Positions 16,807 through 25,393 of a DNA stretch of 64,000 nucleotides are shown in pieces (within the stretch, counting starts at the first letter, position 1; every line of letters starts with the position of its first letter). The translations under genes and the position numbers were made by a program. The DNA comes from Phytopseudomonas flavescens. Lineage in GTDB: Bacteria > Pseudomonadota > Gammaproteobacteria > Pseudomonadales > Pseudomonadaceae. The stretch is from assembly GCF_900100535.1 (NCBI RefSeq), contig NZ_FNDG01000020.1, positions 1 to 64,000 of the forward strand. The letters are read 5' to 3'. The notes under the pieces were generated by a model, which was not told the DNA's origin, did not search any database, and saw only the letters and a program-made list of their open reading frames with translations.

Positions 16807-17914
16807 GGGCGGGGTCTCCAGCTTGGCGCAGGTAACGTCGCGGCGAATATGCCGCCGCAGGAATGGGTTCGGCCTCGTTGAACAGCAATGCAGCCAGCAG
16901 ATCGGCGGTACCCGGCGCTGCGGTAACACCCAGCCCTTCATGGCCGACCGCCAGCCACAGGCCGGGCTGTGCGGGGTGTTCGCCAATCAGCGGCATGCCG
17001 TCCGGGGTGGCGGCGCGAAAGCCCGCCCAGGCGCGGATACCATTGAGCTGCGCCAGGCCCGGCGCATAGCTCGCGGCATGCTTGAGCATGCGTGCCAGCA
17101 ACCAGCCCTCGACCTCGGGGTTCAGGGTATCGAACTGCCTTGAGGTACCGATGAACAGCTGGCCCGTCGGCCGCGGCTGGATGTTGCAGGCCACCGAGGC
17201 ACCGCTGCTGTTGTGCACGCTGGTCAGGTAGCTCAGCTCGGTGATGGTGTGGGTAACCGGATGCGGGTAGCGATCGGTGATCAACAGGTGGCCTTTCTTC
17301 GGCGCGATGGGCAGCTCCGGGCATAGCTCCACGGCCTGGATGCCATTGGCGAGCACCACTGCCTCGGCACTCAGCCACTCACCGTCTGCGAGGCGAACGC
17401 GGTTGCCATTCAGCTCGGTGACCCGGGCGCGGCGTTGCGTGATGCCGGGGGCGTCGAGCATCCAGCGGGCGGTGTTCGGAGCGTAGAGAATGCCGTCGTC
17501 GGGCAGGCGCAGGGCACCGTGCAGGCCGTCGCGCAGGATCGGCTCCAGCCGTTGCAGGGCGTGGCCGGGCACCATCTCGCAGGGTATTCCCTCGACGCGC
17601 AGGTTGACGCTCTTGGTTTCCGCCGCCGCCAGTTCCTGTTCGTTGGCGGCCAGCCACAGCGTGCCGTTGTTGCGATAGGCGCAGTCGCCCGGCAATTGCG
17701 GGCCCAGCTCACGCCAGCGGCGTACCGAGTAACGGCTGATGTCGAGTTCGGCCTGGTTGTCATCGAGCACCAGCAAGTGCCCCATGCCGGCAGCGGTGGC
17801 ACCGTGCAGACCGGCATCGATGACCAGCACTCGCTGGCCGCGGCGGGCCAGTTCGCGGGCGCAGGCGGCGCCGATGATGCCGGCGCCAATGACGATCACA
17901 TCAGCGACCCGCAT
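16799..17914 (-). CDS. D-hydroxyproline dehydrogenase catalytic subunit, DAO-type FAD oxidoreductase
   Basis: A 371-residue D-amino-acid-oxidase-fold protein. FAD binding is marked by VIVIGAGIIGAACARELARRG (near the N terminus, about residues 6-26) followed by the acidic VLVIDAG strand. The C-terminal FRAATPDGMPLIGEH and GHEGLGVTAAPGTA parts are typical of this family. With the two subunits encoded downstream it should oxidise cis-4-hydroxy-D-proline made by the adjacent epimerase. Start ATG 17914, five bases after the epimerase stop. Proline, glycine or sarcosine oxidation by the same fold is less likely here. Confidence 0.87.
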   Translation of the reverse strand: MRVADVIVIGAGIIGAACARELARRGQRVLVIDAGLHGATAAGMGHLLVLDDNQAELDISRYSVRRWRELGPQLPGDCAYRNNGTLWLAANEQELAAAETKSVNLRVEGIPCEMVPGHALQRLEPILRDGLHGALRLPDDGILYAPNTARWMLDAPGITQRRARVTELNGNRVRLADGEWLSAEAVVLANGIQAVELCPELPIAPKKGHLLITDRYPHPVTHTITELSYLTSVHNSSGASVACNIQPRPTGQLFIGTSRQFDTLNPEVEGWLLARMLKHAASYAPGLAQLNGIRAWAGFRAATPDGMPLIGEHPAQPGLWLAVGHEGLGVTAAPGTADLLAALLFNEAEPIPAAAYSPRRYLRQAGDPAHA

Positions 17915-17919
17915 CGGGT

Positions 17920-18897
17920 TCACGGGCGGATGCCCCAGGCGAACGGGTCGTCCTGTTCGAGCAGCAGGGTGGCCTCGGCGCTGATATTGGCGCGACCGCG
18001 GATGGTAGGAATCACCGTGTCGCCCTGCCATTCGAACGAGCCGTCGAACAGGCTGCCGATCACGCTGGCCTGGCGCCAGATCTCGCCGGGTTGCAGCTTG
18101 CCATCGGCGGCCAGGCAGGCCAGCTTGGCACTGGTGCCGGTGCCGCAGGGCGAGCGGTCGTAAGCCTTGCCGGGGCAGAGCACGAAATTCCGGCTGTCGG
18201 CTCGCAGCGAAGCTGCTGCGCTCGATGATGCTGCGTTGGGAGCTGGCTGCTGATCTTCGGCAAACAGCTCGATATGATCGATAAGGCCGCCGTCCTCGCC
18301 ACGCACGCCCTGCTCCTCGAGCGCCTTCTGTACCGCGTAGGTGTAAGCGGTCAGGGCTTCGACGTTGTCTCCCGCGATGCGCTGGCCGTGGTCGGCGATC
18401 AGGAAGAACCAGTTGCCGCCCCAGGCGATGTCGCCCTGCACCGAGCCGTAGCCCGGCACCTGCAGTTCGACGGCCTGGCGGTAACGGTAGGACGGTACGT
18501 TGCGCACGCTGACCGAGCGATCTTCACGGAGGGTCGCCTCGACCATGCCCACCGGCGTCTCGATCCTGTGCACGCCGGCGCCGATGCGCCCCATGTGCGC
18601 CAGCGACACCACCAGGCCGATGGTGCCGTGCCCGCACATGCCGAGGTAGCCGGTGTTGTTGAAGAAGATCACTCCGGCACAGGCGCTGGGGTCGACGGGC
18701 TCGCAGAGCAGGGCACCAACCAGCACGTCGCTGCCACGGGGTTCGAGGATGCAGGCGCTGCGCCAGTCATCGTGCTCGCTGGCCAGAAGCTGGCGGCGCT
18801 CGGCCATGCTGCCACTGCCCAGGTCGGGAAAGCCGCTGATCACCAGTCGAGTCGGCTCGCCGCCGGTATGGGAGTCGATAACTTCGATGCGTTTCAT
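17920..18897 (-). CDS. lhpA: 4-hydroxyproline 2-epimerase (Cys/Cys proline racemase superfamily)
   Basis: A 325-residue enzyme with the canonical pair of catalytic cysteines: Cys88 in GMCGHGTIG and Cys251 in DRSPCGTGTSAK, plus GGNWFF (160-165). It interconverts trans-4-hydroxy-L-proline and cis-4-hydroxy-D-proline, the first step of the pathway, and heads the operon with the dehydrogenase subunits. One oddity is a Ser/Ala-rich insertion at about residues 217-232, before the NFVLCPGKAYD segment, where the family is usually compact. The ribosome site before ATG 18897 is weak. No TTTCGTATACGAAA operator is seen upstream, so its control differs from the ABC operon. Confidence 0.9.
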   Translation of the reverse strand: MKRIEVIDSHTGGEPTRLVISGFPDLGSGSMAERRQLLASEHDDWRSACILEPRGSDVLVGALLCEPVDPSACAGVIFFNNTGYLGMCGHGTIGLVVSLAHMGRIGAGVHRIETPVGMVEATLREDRSVSVRNVPSYRYRQAVELQVPGYGSVQGDIAWGGNWFFLIADHGQRIAGDNVEALTAYTYAVQKALEEQGVRGEDGGLIDHIELFAEDQQPAPNAASSSAAASLRADSRNFVLCPGKAYDRSPCGTGTSAKLACLAADGKLQPGEIWRQASVIGSLFDGSFEWQGDTVIPTIRGRANISAEATLLLEQDDPFAWGIRP

Positions 18898-19108
18898 GGG
18901 GGCTGTGCCTGTATGCCGTTCGAATGGCTACAGCGTGACGCGGGCGGGCTGCCGCGGCTTGAAGGATTTGCACGAGGGCGATGACGAAATCGGCATAGTG
19001 ATGCAGATCGTTCCTCACGCGTTGCATGGCAGCCATCGATCTCTGCTTGGTGGGTTTGAGCCCACCAGTCCTCGCGGACAACCGGTGGCCGCCTGGCGCC
19101 ACCACGCT

Positions 19109-19921
19109 TCATTCCACCTCGAACAACCCATCACGGACCGGCGCATGAGCCAGACGTTCGCGGATATCCTCGTCGATGCGCGGGTCGTCCGGCGGGTAGA
19201 GCATCACCTGCCGATAGGTGCTGATGCGGTTGATTTCCGTGCCGAGGAATTCCCACACCACGCGGGTGCACGCCGGGGTGCGGCGGTCACCGCTGGAGAC
19301 CCCGGTCTTCAGGCCATTGAGGCGCGTGATACGACTCTTGAAGCTGGGGATCAGGATGGTCTGGCTCATCTCGTTGACCGTCAACGACTCGTAGTCGATG
19401 AGAAACAGCCGATCCTGCAGCTGGAACGCGGCGCCCAGGTAGCGACAGCGTGCCGAGTCTTCGGCGAGGCCGCCGGCCGAAGTCACCTGGCGTTCCTGGC
19501 GCTCGAACAGGAATGTGCCGCTCTCCTCGCGCATGTGGATCAGCGACAGCAGGATGGTGCCCGGCACCGACATGCAGTTGGCGTATTCGAAGTAATAGCC
19601 GCAATAGCGCGAGAGATCACCGGACTGCTCACGTAGCGGCTGTAACAATGCGTGTAATGGATCCTGCTCGGCGGGGGCGCCGATCTGCGCGCCCCGTGCG
19701 CCGATCAGCCGGGCGAACTGATCCCCCGGCAATCCCAGCTCATAGCCCTCGACACCGAAGAAGTCCCCGATTCTCTTGAGGTTATAGGCGGTCGGCTGAC
19801 TCTCGCCAGACAAGTACTTGTTGAACTGGGCACGGTTGATGCCAAGTTTGCGGCACACCTCCGCAATCGAGCGGTAGTGGCTGCAGAGTAGGCGGAGGTT
19901 CTCACCGAGGTGACTGGACAT
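19109..19921 (-). CDS. HTH XRE-type transcriptional regulator
   Basis: A 270-residue protein with an N-terminal Cro/C1-type helix-turn-helix (about 17-50: IAEVCRKLGINRAQFNKYLS) and a long C-terminal region of about 200 residues that I do not recognise. It may bind a ligand. The gene sits upstream of the epimerase operon in the same orientation and divergent from an AGCS symporter, so either may be its target. Start ATG 19921 has GAG seven bases upstream; an upstream ATG at 19972 would add a non-family-like extension. Confidence 0.75.
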   Translation of the reverse strand: MSSHLGENLRLLCSHYRSIAEVCRKLGINRAQFNKYLSGESQPTAYNLKRIGDFFGVEGYELGLPGDQFARLIGARGAQIGAPAEQDPLHALLQPLREQSGDLSRYCGYYFEYANCMSVPGTILLSLIHMREESGTFLFERQERQVTSAGGLAEDSARCRYLGAAFQLQDRLFLIDYESLTVNEMSQTILIPSFKSRITRLNGLKTGVSSGDRRTPACTRVVWEFLGTEINRISTYRQVMLYPPDDPRIDEDIRERLAHAPVRDGLFEVE

Positions 19922-20087
19922 GGGCGGCTCAGATGATGCGAGTGACGTGATTATAGCATCAGGTCGCATCACCTATGATCGACCCGCGAAATTGTTCCGA
20001 CGACCACCTTGCCCAAACATTGGCCACCGCATATCGCGTCAGCGTTCGCCCGCCGAACAACCACAATAAGAATCGAGGATTCTCATC

Positions 20088-21533
20088 ATGCTCGAAGTAT
20101 TGAACGACTTCCTTTCCGGGAAAGTGTTGATCGTGCTCATCGTCGGCCTGGGTAGCTATTTCACCCTGCGCTCGCGCTTCGTCCAGTTCCGCCATTTCGT
20201 GCACATGTTCAGTGTGTTCAAGGACTCGCTGCGCAGCAGCGGCGGCCAACTCAGCTCGTTCCAGGCGCTGATGCTGAGCCTCGCCGGGCGGGTGGGGGCC
20301 GGCAATATCGCCGGTGTCGGCATCGCCGTGACGCTCGGCGGCCCGGGTGCCGTGTTCTGGATGTGGGTGACCGCGCTGGTCGGCATGTCCAGCAGCTTCT
20401 TCGAGTGCACCCTGGCTCAGGTCTACAAGCGCAGCGACGGTGACGGCCTGTACCGCGGCGGCCCGGCCTACTATATCCAGCACGGCCTGAAGCTGCGCTG
20501 GATGGCGATGACCTTCGCCGTGCTGCTGCTGGTCACCTACGGTTTCGCCTTCAACGGCCTGCAGTCGTACACCGTGACCCACTCGCTGCAGAACGCCTTC
20601 GACATTCCGGTGCAGTACAGCGGCATCGCGCTGGCCGTGTTGCTGGGGCTGGTGTTCATCGGTGGCATCAAGCGTATCGCCTCGGTCTCGGATCTGCTGG
20701 TTCCGGTCAAGACGCTCCTCTATATCGCGGTCACCCTCTACGTCATCGCCCTCCAGATCGAACACGTGCCGGGCATGCTGGCGACCATCGTCAAGAGTGC
20801 CTTCGGCCTCGAGCCTGCCTTCGCCGGCCTGCTCGGCAGCGCCATCGTGATGGGCGTGAAACGCGGTGTCTTCGCCAACGAGGCCGGCCTGGGCAGCGCC
20901 CCCAACGTGGCCGCCGTGGCCTCCGTCAAGCACCCGGCAGCCCAGGGTGTGGTGCAGGCGTTCAGCGTATTCCTCGACACCTTCGTGATCTGCACCTGCA
21001 CCGCGCTGCTGATCCTGCTGTCCGGTTTCTACACCCCTGGCTTCGAAGGGGACGGCATCGTGCTCACCCAGAACTCCCTGGCGGCGGTGGTCGGTGACTG
21101 GGGGCGGACCTTCATCAGCGTCGCACTGAGCCTGTTCGTGTTCACCTGCATCCTCTACAACTACTACCTCGGCGAAAACGCCCTGCAGTTCCTGGTCGGC
21201 CGCAGCAAGGTCGCGCTGCTCGCCTACCGTGGCCTGGTGCTGGCGCTGATCTGCTGGGGTTCGATGCAGAACCTGGGCACCGTGTTCGCCTTCGCCGACA
21301 TCACCATGACCTGCCTGGCGTTCGTCAACCTGACAGCGTTGGCGATGCTGATCAAGGTCGGCATGCGGGTGATGAAGGACTACGACGAACAGCGCAAGGC
21401 AGGCATCGCCCAGCCGGTGTTCGATGGCTCCAAATTCGCTGACCTGGATCTCGACCGCGCTTCCTGGCCGGCCGCCAAGCCCACTGCCGGCACCGAGGAC
21501 AGTGCGGCGCAGTTGCTGCCCACGCAACGCTGA
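20088..21533 (+). CDS. Sodium:alanine/glycine symporter (AGCS family)
   Basis: This 481-residue inner-membrane transporter shows the AGCS signature GAGNIAGVGIAVTLGGPGAV (about 69-88) and many hydrophobic helices. The family imports small amino acids (alanine, glycine, related) with sodium. GAGGA precedes ATG 20088. A hairpin follows the stop codon. Because it adjoins the hydroxyproline regulator, it might also carry a proline analogue, but only the family is secure. Confidence 0.9.
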   Translation: MLEVLNDFLSGKVLIVLIVGLGSYFTLRSRFVQFRHFVHMFSVFKDSLRSSGGQLSSFQALMLSLAGRVGAGNIAGVGIAVTLGGPGAVFWMWVTALVGMSSSFFECTLAQVYKRSDGDGLYRGGPAYYIQHGLKLRWMAMTFAVLLLVTYGFAFNGLQSYTVTHSLQNAFDIPVQYSGIALAVLLGLVFIGGIKRIASVSDLLVPVKTLLYIAVTLYVIALQIEHVPGMLATIVKSAFGLEPAFAGLLGSAIVMGVKRGVFANEAGLGSAPNVAAVASVKHPAAQGVVQAFSVFLDTFVICTCTALLILLSGFYTPGFEGDGIVLTQNSLAAVVGDWGRTFISVALSLFVFTCILYNYYLGENALQFLVGRSKVALLAYRGLVLALICWGSMQNLGTVFAFADITMTCLAFVNLTALAMLIKVGMRVMKDYDEQRKAGIAQPVFDGSKFADLDLDRASWPAAKPTAGTEDSAAQLLPTQR

Positions 21534-21548
21534 GCCGTCCAGCCTGAC

Positions 21549-21573
21549 CGGGCGACACGCTGCGTGTCGCCCG
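21549..21573 (+). terminator. Strong stem-loop after the AGCS gene
   Basis: CGGGCGACACG and CGTGTCGCCCG pair perfectly over 11 bp around CTG, 15 bases after the stop. No T-run follows, so it may be an mRNA-end structure rather than a complete intrinsic terminator. Confidence 0.5.
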
Positions 21574-21734
21574 CTACGCCGTTCACGTCACGATCACTCC
21601 CTTGCTGCCGTTGCTTTTCTCGATCCCGGTCGAGGAGGGCACGGCATCGTCTCGAGATTCCCGTCCCTGGTCTTCACGAGCGGCAATCGGAGGTATCTTG
21701 TCGCTATACTCATTCGTTCAATAAGGAAAAAGGC

Positions 21735-22724
21735 ATGCCTGCAGCGCAGAAACTCCTCGTGCTTTATACCGGCGGCACCATCGGCATGCAGATGAGCGCT
21801 GCCGGCCTGGCCCCTGCCTCCGGCTTCGAGGCGCGCCTGCGCGCGCAGCAGAGCGAACGGCGCGAGCGGATACCGGCCTGGCGTTTCTGCGAACTGCTGC
21901 CACCGATCGACAGCGCCAACATGAGCCAGGACAACTGGTTGGCGATGGTCGCGGCGATCCGCCAGGGGGTCGAGCAGCAAGGCTGCGACAGCGTGCTGGT
22001 ACTGCACGGCACCGACACCCTGGCCTACAGCGCCGCGGCGCTGAGTTTCCTGCTGCTGGGCCTGCCGGTACCGGTGCTGCTGACCGGTTCGATGCAGCCG
22101 GCGGGTACCGAGAACAGCGATGCCTGGGACAATCTGTTCGGCGCCATGCAGGCCTTGCACGAGGGTGTGCAGGCAGGCGTGCACCTGTATTTCGACGGGG
22201 CGCTGATGCACGGTGCGCGCGTCAGCAAATTGCGCAGCGATGCCTTCGATGCGTTCCAGGTCATGCCACGCCTGCGTCAGAGCGAGCGCCTGGCCGAGCT
22301 GCCCGCACACATCGACTTCCGCCAGCAGCGCCACCCGGTCAACCTGCTCAGCCTGCCACTGATTCCCGGCCTGCGTGCCAGCCACCTGCGTGCCCTGCTG
22401 GGCAGTGGCGTACAGGGCCTGCTGCTGGAGTGCTACGGCAGCGGCACCGGCCCGTCCGACGATGCCGAGCTGCTCGACGTACTGCGCGAGGCCCATGGGC
22501 GCGGCGTGGTGCTGGCGGCCATCAGCCAGTGCCCCCAGGGGCATGTGGCGTTCGACGTCTACGCCGCTGGCAGCCAACTCGCCTCGGTCGGCCTGGTGTC
22601 CGCTGGAGGCATGACCCGCGAAGCGGCGCTGGGCAAACTGTTCGCGCTGTTGGGAGCCGGCCTGCCGCAGGATGAAGTGGAGCGCCTGTTCAGCCTGGAC
22701 CTGTGTGGCGAGCGAGCGGAATGA
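21735..22724 (+). CDS. ansA: L-asparaginase, type I-like
   Basis: A 329-residue enzyme with both asparaginase signatures: YTGGTIGM (11-18, nucleophilic Thr15, with Thr12 nearby) and LHGTDTLAYS (90-99, Thr93-Asp94). No signal peptide is seen, so it is probably cytoplasmic and hydrolyses asparagine to aspartate and ammonia. AAGGA precedes ATG 21735. It stands between the AGCS symporter and a lipoprotein gene, in a run of nitrogen-metabolism genes. Confidence 0.93.
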   Translation: MPAAQKLLVLYTGGTIGMQMSAAGLAPASGFEARLRAQQSERRERIPAWRFCELLPPIDSANMSQDNWLAMVAAIRQGVEQQGCDSVLVLHGTDTLAYSAAALSFLLLGLPVPVLLTGSMQPAGTENSDAWDNLFGAMQALHEGVQAGVHLYFDGALMHGARVSKLRSDAFDAFQVMPRLRQSERLAELPAHIDFRQQRHPVNLLSLPLIPGLRASHLRALLGSGVQGLLLECYGSGTGPSDDAELLDVLREAHGRGVVLAAISQCPQGHVAFDVYAAGSQLASVGLVSAGGMTREAALGKLFALLGAGLPQDEVERLFSLDLCGERAE

Positions 22725-22818
22725 GCCATGGATCGGGGCGTGGCCAGCCTGTATAGTCGCGCCCGGCTGCCGGAAGCCAGCCATTCCTGCGCTTCACTGA
22801 CCTTCACAAGGACGTCCC

Positions 22819-23214
22819 ATGCCTTTGCTTCGCTCCAGCGTTTTTCTGTTGCTCCTCCTGGCCATCAGCGGCTGCTCGACCAAAGCCTTCTTCAAGCTGC
22901 CCGAGCACAGCACCATCAGCGTCAACGACCGCGCCGAGCAGCATCCTCAAGGCCTGGTGAAGACCCGTCCGTTCTTCTGGAACCGCGCCGGCGGTGTGCC
23001 ATACACACTGACCAGCGCGACCGGTGAAACCCGTGCCGAAGGCAAGTTGCGCACGCGTTTTCGCGTGGCCTCGATCTTCTGGCCGCCGTTCAGCATCATT
23101 TACTGGCCGATGGGCTTCGGCCAGCGCTGCTATGACCTGACCGGCGCCACGCCAGGCTCCTGCACCTATCAGGACCTGAGGGCACTGCGCCAGGAATACC
23201 GCGCCAACAACTGA
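22819..23214 (+). CDS. Small lipoprotein of unknown function
   Basis: A 131-residue protein with a signal peptide ending in a lipobox, LLAISGC, so Cys19 should be lipidated. I recognise no domain; the mature part is basic with a hydrophobic aromatic patch (IFWPPFSIIYWPMGFG, about 86-101) and two later cysteines (CYDLTGATPGSC) that could form a disulphide. AAGGA precedes the ATG. It follows the asparaginase gene by 94 bases and may have its own promoter. Confidence 0.8.
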   Translation: MPLLRSSVFLLLLLAISGCSTKAFFKLPEHSTISVNDRAEQHPQGLVKTRPFFWNRAGGVPYTLTSATGETRAEGKLRTRFRVASIFWPPFSIIYWPMGFGQRCYDLTGATPGSCTYQDLRALRQEYRANN

Positions 23215-23243
23215 TGCCGAGGCTGATTTTCTGTCAGCCCGAA

Positions 23244-23279
23244 TCGCGTGTGATCGACGAACAAGTCGATCACACGCGA
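23244..23279. repeat. Perfect 15-bp inverted repeat between convergent genes
   Basis: TCGCGTGTGATCGAC and GTCGATCACACGCGA pair perfectly around a six-base loop. A smaller hairpin, GGCTGA with TCAGCC, lies just before it at about 23221. The position between the lipoprotein and glutaminase genes suggests a bidirectional termination or mRNA-end structure, although no T-run is present. Confidence 0.6.
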
Positions 23280-23383
23280 CAATCGATCGTTCTCACGCTC
23301 GGCATCTCTGCTACCGGTTCCCCACCCAGACCGACCATCAGCGGATTGCTCTTGCCTGAGGCTTCAAGCTTGCGGCTTGCGCC

Positions 23384-24292
23384 TCAGAACACCGACCAGC
23401 CAATCCGCTCGCTGAGCAACTCCAGCGCCTTCATCCCAGCCAGTGAGTTTCCGGCGGCGTTCAGCTCCGGTGACCACACGCAGAGGGTGTACTGCCCCGG
23501 TACCACCGCGACGATGCCGCCACCCACGCCGCTCTTGCCCGGCAAGCCGACGCGGTAGGCGAAGTTGCCGGCTTCGTCGTAGAGCCCGCTGGTGGCCATG
23601 ATCGAATTCACCTGTTGGGTCTGCCGCACGCTGAGGATCTGCTCGCCGCTGTGCTTGCAGAAACCGTCGTTGGCGAGAAAGCAGAACGCCTTGGCCAGGT
23701 CGACGCAGTTCATGCTCAGGGCGCAGTGGCTGAAATAGCCGCGCAGCACCGTCTCCACATCGTTGTGGAAGTTGTCGAAGGACTGCATCAGGTAGGCCAT
23801 CGCTGCGTTGCGCGCGCGGTGCTGGTATTCCGACTCGGCGATACGGTTATCCACAGCCACGTCGCGATTGCCCGACAGGCGCCGGACGAAATCACGCATC
23901 GACAGCACCGGGGCGGCGAAGCGTGACTGGTTGATATCGCTGATCACCAGCGCCCCGGCATTGATGAAAGGATTGCGTGGCCGGCCGTTCTCCAGCTCCA
24001 GCTGCAACAACGAGTTGAAGGGCTGCCCGGACGGCTCGTGACCGAGGCGCTCCCAGATGGCCTCGCCACTGTGCTGGATCGCCTGCACCAGGCTGAAGAC
24101 TTTCGAGATGCTCTGGATCGAGAACGGCACCAGGGCATCGCCCGCGCAGAACAGCTCGCCATCGTTGCCATACACCGCGATGCCGAGCTGCTGGGCCGGC
24201 ACATCGGCCAGCGCGGGGATGTAGTCGGCCACCTTGCCCTGGCCGATCAGTGGCCGGACCTGGTCGAGAATCTCGTTCAACAACGCTTGCAT
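23384..24292 (-). CDS. glsA: Glutaminase
   Basis: A 302-residue serine-dependent glutaminase with the SxxK catalytic motif, Ser61 and Lys64 in PFSIQSISKVF. Other family blocks are NPFINAGAL, SEYQHRARNAA and PGKSGVGGGI. It hydrolyses glutamine to glutamate and ammonia in the cytoplasm. I prefer ATG 24292 (MQALLNEILDQVRPLIGQGK) because family members start there; ATG 24310 would add six residues. It is followed by a strong inverted repeat. Confidence 0.94.
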   Translation of the reverse strand: MQALLNEILDQVRPLIGQGKVADYIPALADVPAQQLGIAVYGNDGELFCAGDALVPFSIQSISKVFSLVQAIQHSGEAIWERLGHEPSGQPFNSLLQLELENGRPRNPFINAGALVISDINQSRFAAPVLSMRDFVRRLSGNRDVAVDNRIAESEYQHRARNAAMAYLMQSFDNFHNDVETVLRGYFSHCALSMNCVDLAKAFCFLANDGFCKHSGEQILSVRQTQQVNSIMATSGLYDEAGNFAYRVGLPGKSGVGGGIVAVVPGQYTLCVWSPELNAAGNSLAGMKALELLSERIGWSVF

Positions 24293-24382
24293 GGTGGCAC
24301 TCGCAGTCATGCCCGGCGCAACGCCGGAGCCCTGAGGCTAGACGCGATCACAGGGCTTCGAAGCACACCCGCAGAGGCGCTC

Positions 24383-25282
24383 TCAGCGCAAGCGCTGCGC
24401 CAGTACGGCGATATGCTCCGGGCCGATGCCGCAGCAGCCGCCGAGGTGGCTGGCGCCCCGTGCGCGCCAGTCGGCCACCCAGCGCAGGTAACCCGGTGGG
24501 TCGAGGTCCTCGCGCAGCGGGTCGAGGCCATCGTTGGCGGTGGCCTCGGCGGGCTGTGGCGGGAAGGCGTTGGCGTAGGCACCGATGGCGATGTCCGCCC
24601 CGAGGCTGGCGAAGGTGTCGCGGGCCAGGTCGATGGCCGTACCGATCACTTCCGGCTGGCTGCAGTTGAACAGCAGCACCTCGACGCCCAGTTCGGCGGC
24701 GGCGCGGGCCGCATCGGCCACCGGCTCGCCGGAGCGCAGGCGTGGTACCGCGTCGGTATCCTCGTCACGCAGGGTGAAGGACAACCAGAACGGCTTGCCG
24801 TCGTCCGGCAGATGGGCACGGATGGCCCGTGCTTCGGCGATAGCGCTCTGGGTCTCGGCCAGCCACAGGTCGATATGGGGCGCCAGGCCCTCTATCAGTG
24901 GCGTCAGCACCTCGGTCACCCGTTCGGGCCGGAACAGATCCGGGCGGTAGGAGCCGAATAGCGGTGGCAGCGAACCGGCAACCCGTACTGCGCTGGCAGC
25001 CCGATCGGCCGCGTTGCGCGCCAGTTGACCGGCGCGCTCGGCAAGCGCGCGGCCTTCTCTGGCGAAGCGCTGCTCGCCGATATGAAAGGGCACTACCGCG
25101 TAACTGTTGCTGGTGATCACCTGGCTGCCATTGGCGATGTAGGCCGCATGCACCGCTTCCACCTGCTCGGGCGCCTCGCTCAGCGCCAGCGCCGACCACT
25201 CCGGCTGCTGAAATGGCGCACCACGGCGCTGCAACTCACGGCCCATGCCGCCATCCAGCAAAATCAGAGGTCGCGCGCTCAT
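24383..25282 (-). CDS. Homocysteine S-methyltransferase family protein
   Basis: A 299-residue protein with the homocysteine-binding barrel. The zinc-binding cysteines appear in LFNCSQPE and GGCCGIGPEH, and LLDGGMGRELQRRG opens the domain. MmuM-type members methylate homocysteine from S-methylmethionine. I start it at ATG 25282 with TGGAGC upstream; codons further upstream would cross the divergent promoter region. It is divergent from an amino-acid ABC importer that might bring in its methyl donor, an inference from position. Confidence 0.85.
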   Translation of the reverse strand: MSARPLILLDGGMGRELQRRGAPFQQPEWSALALSEAPEQVEAVHAAYIANGSQVITSNSYAVVPFHIGEQRFAREGRALAERAGQLARNAADRAASAVRVAGSLPPLFGSYRPDLFRPERVTEVLTPLIEGLAPHIDLWLAETQSAIAEARAIRAHLPDDGKPFWLSFTLRDEDTDAVPRLRSGEPVADAARAAAELGVEVLLFNCSQPEVIGTAIDLARDTFASLGADIAIGAYANAFPPQPAEATANDGLDPLREDLDPPGYLRWVADWRARGASHLGGCCGIGPEHIAVLAQRLR

Positions 25283-25294
25283 ATAAGCTCCAGT

Positions 25295-25306
25295 CATATC
25301 GATATG
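25295..25306. promoter_or_regulatory. Palindrome CATATCGATATG in a divergent promoter region
   Basis: A perfect 12-bp palindrome in the AT-rich gap between the methyltransferase and ABC binding-protein genes. It could be an operator for both; the Lrp-type regulator encoded at 28088 is one candidate. Confidence 0.4.
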
Positions 25307-25393
25307 CATTCAATTCATTTGGACGCATTCATTTATAACTATTTAATACACACGCACCGCCTGTCACAACCCCTTTCGTGCTTAAGGAATTCT

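Noticed and set aside
19959..21527. Minus-strand frame over the AGCS gene
   Set aside because: It is a shadow of the symporter gene with His/Gln/Asp-rich composition and no recognisable product.
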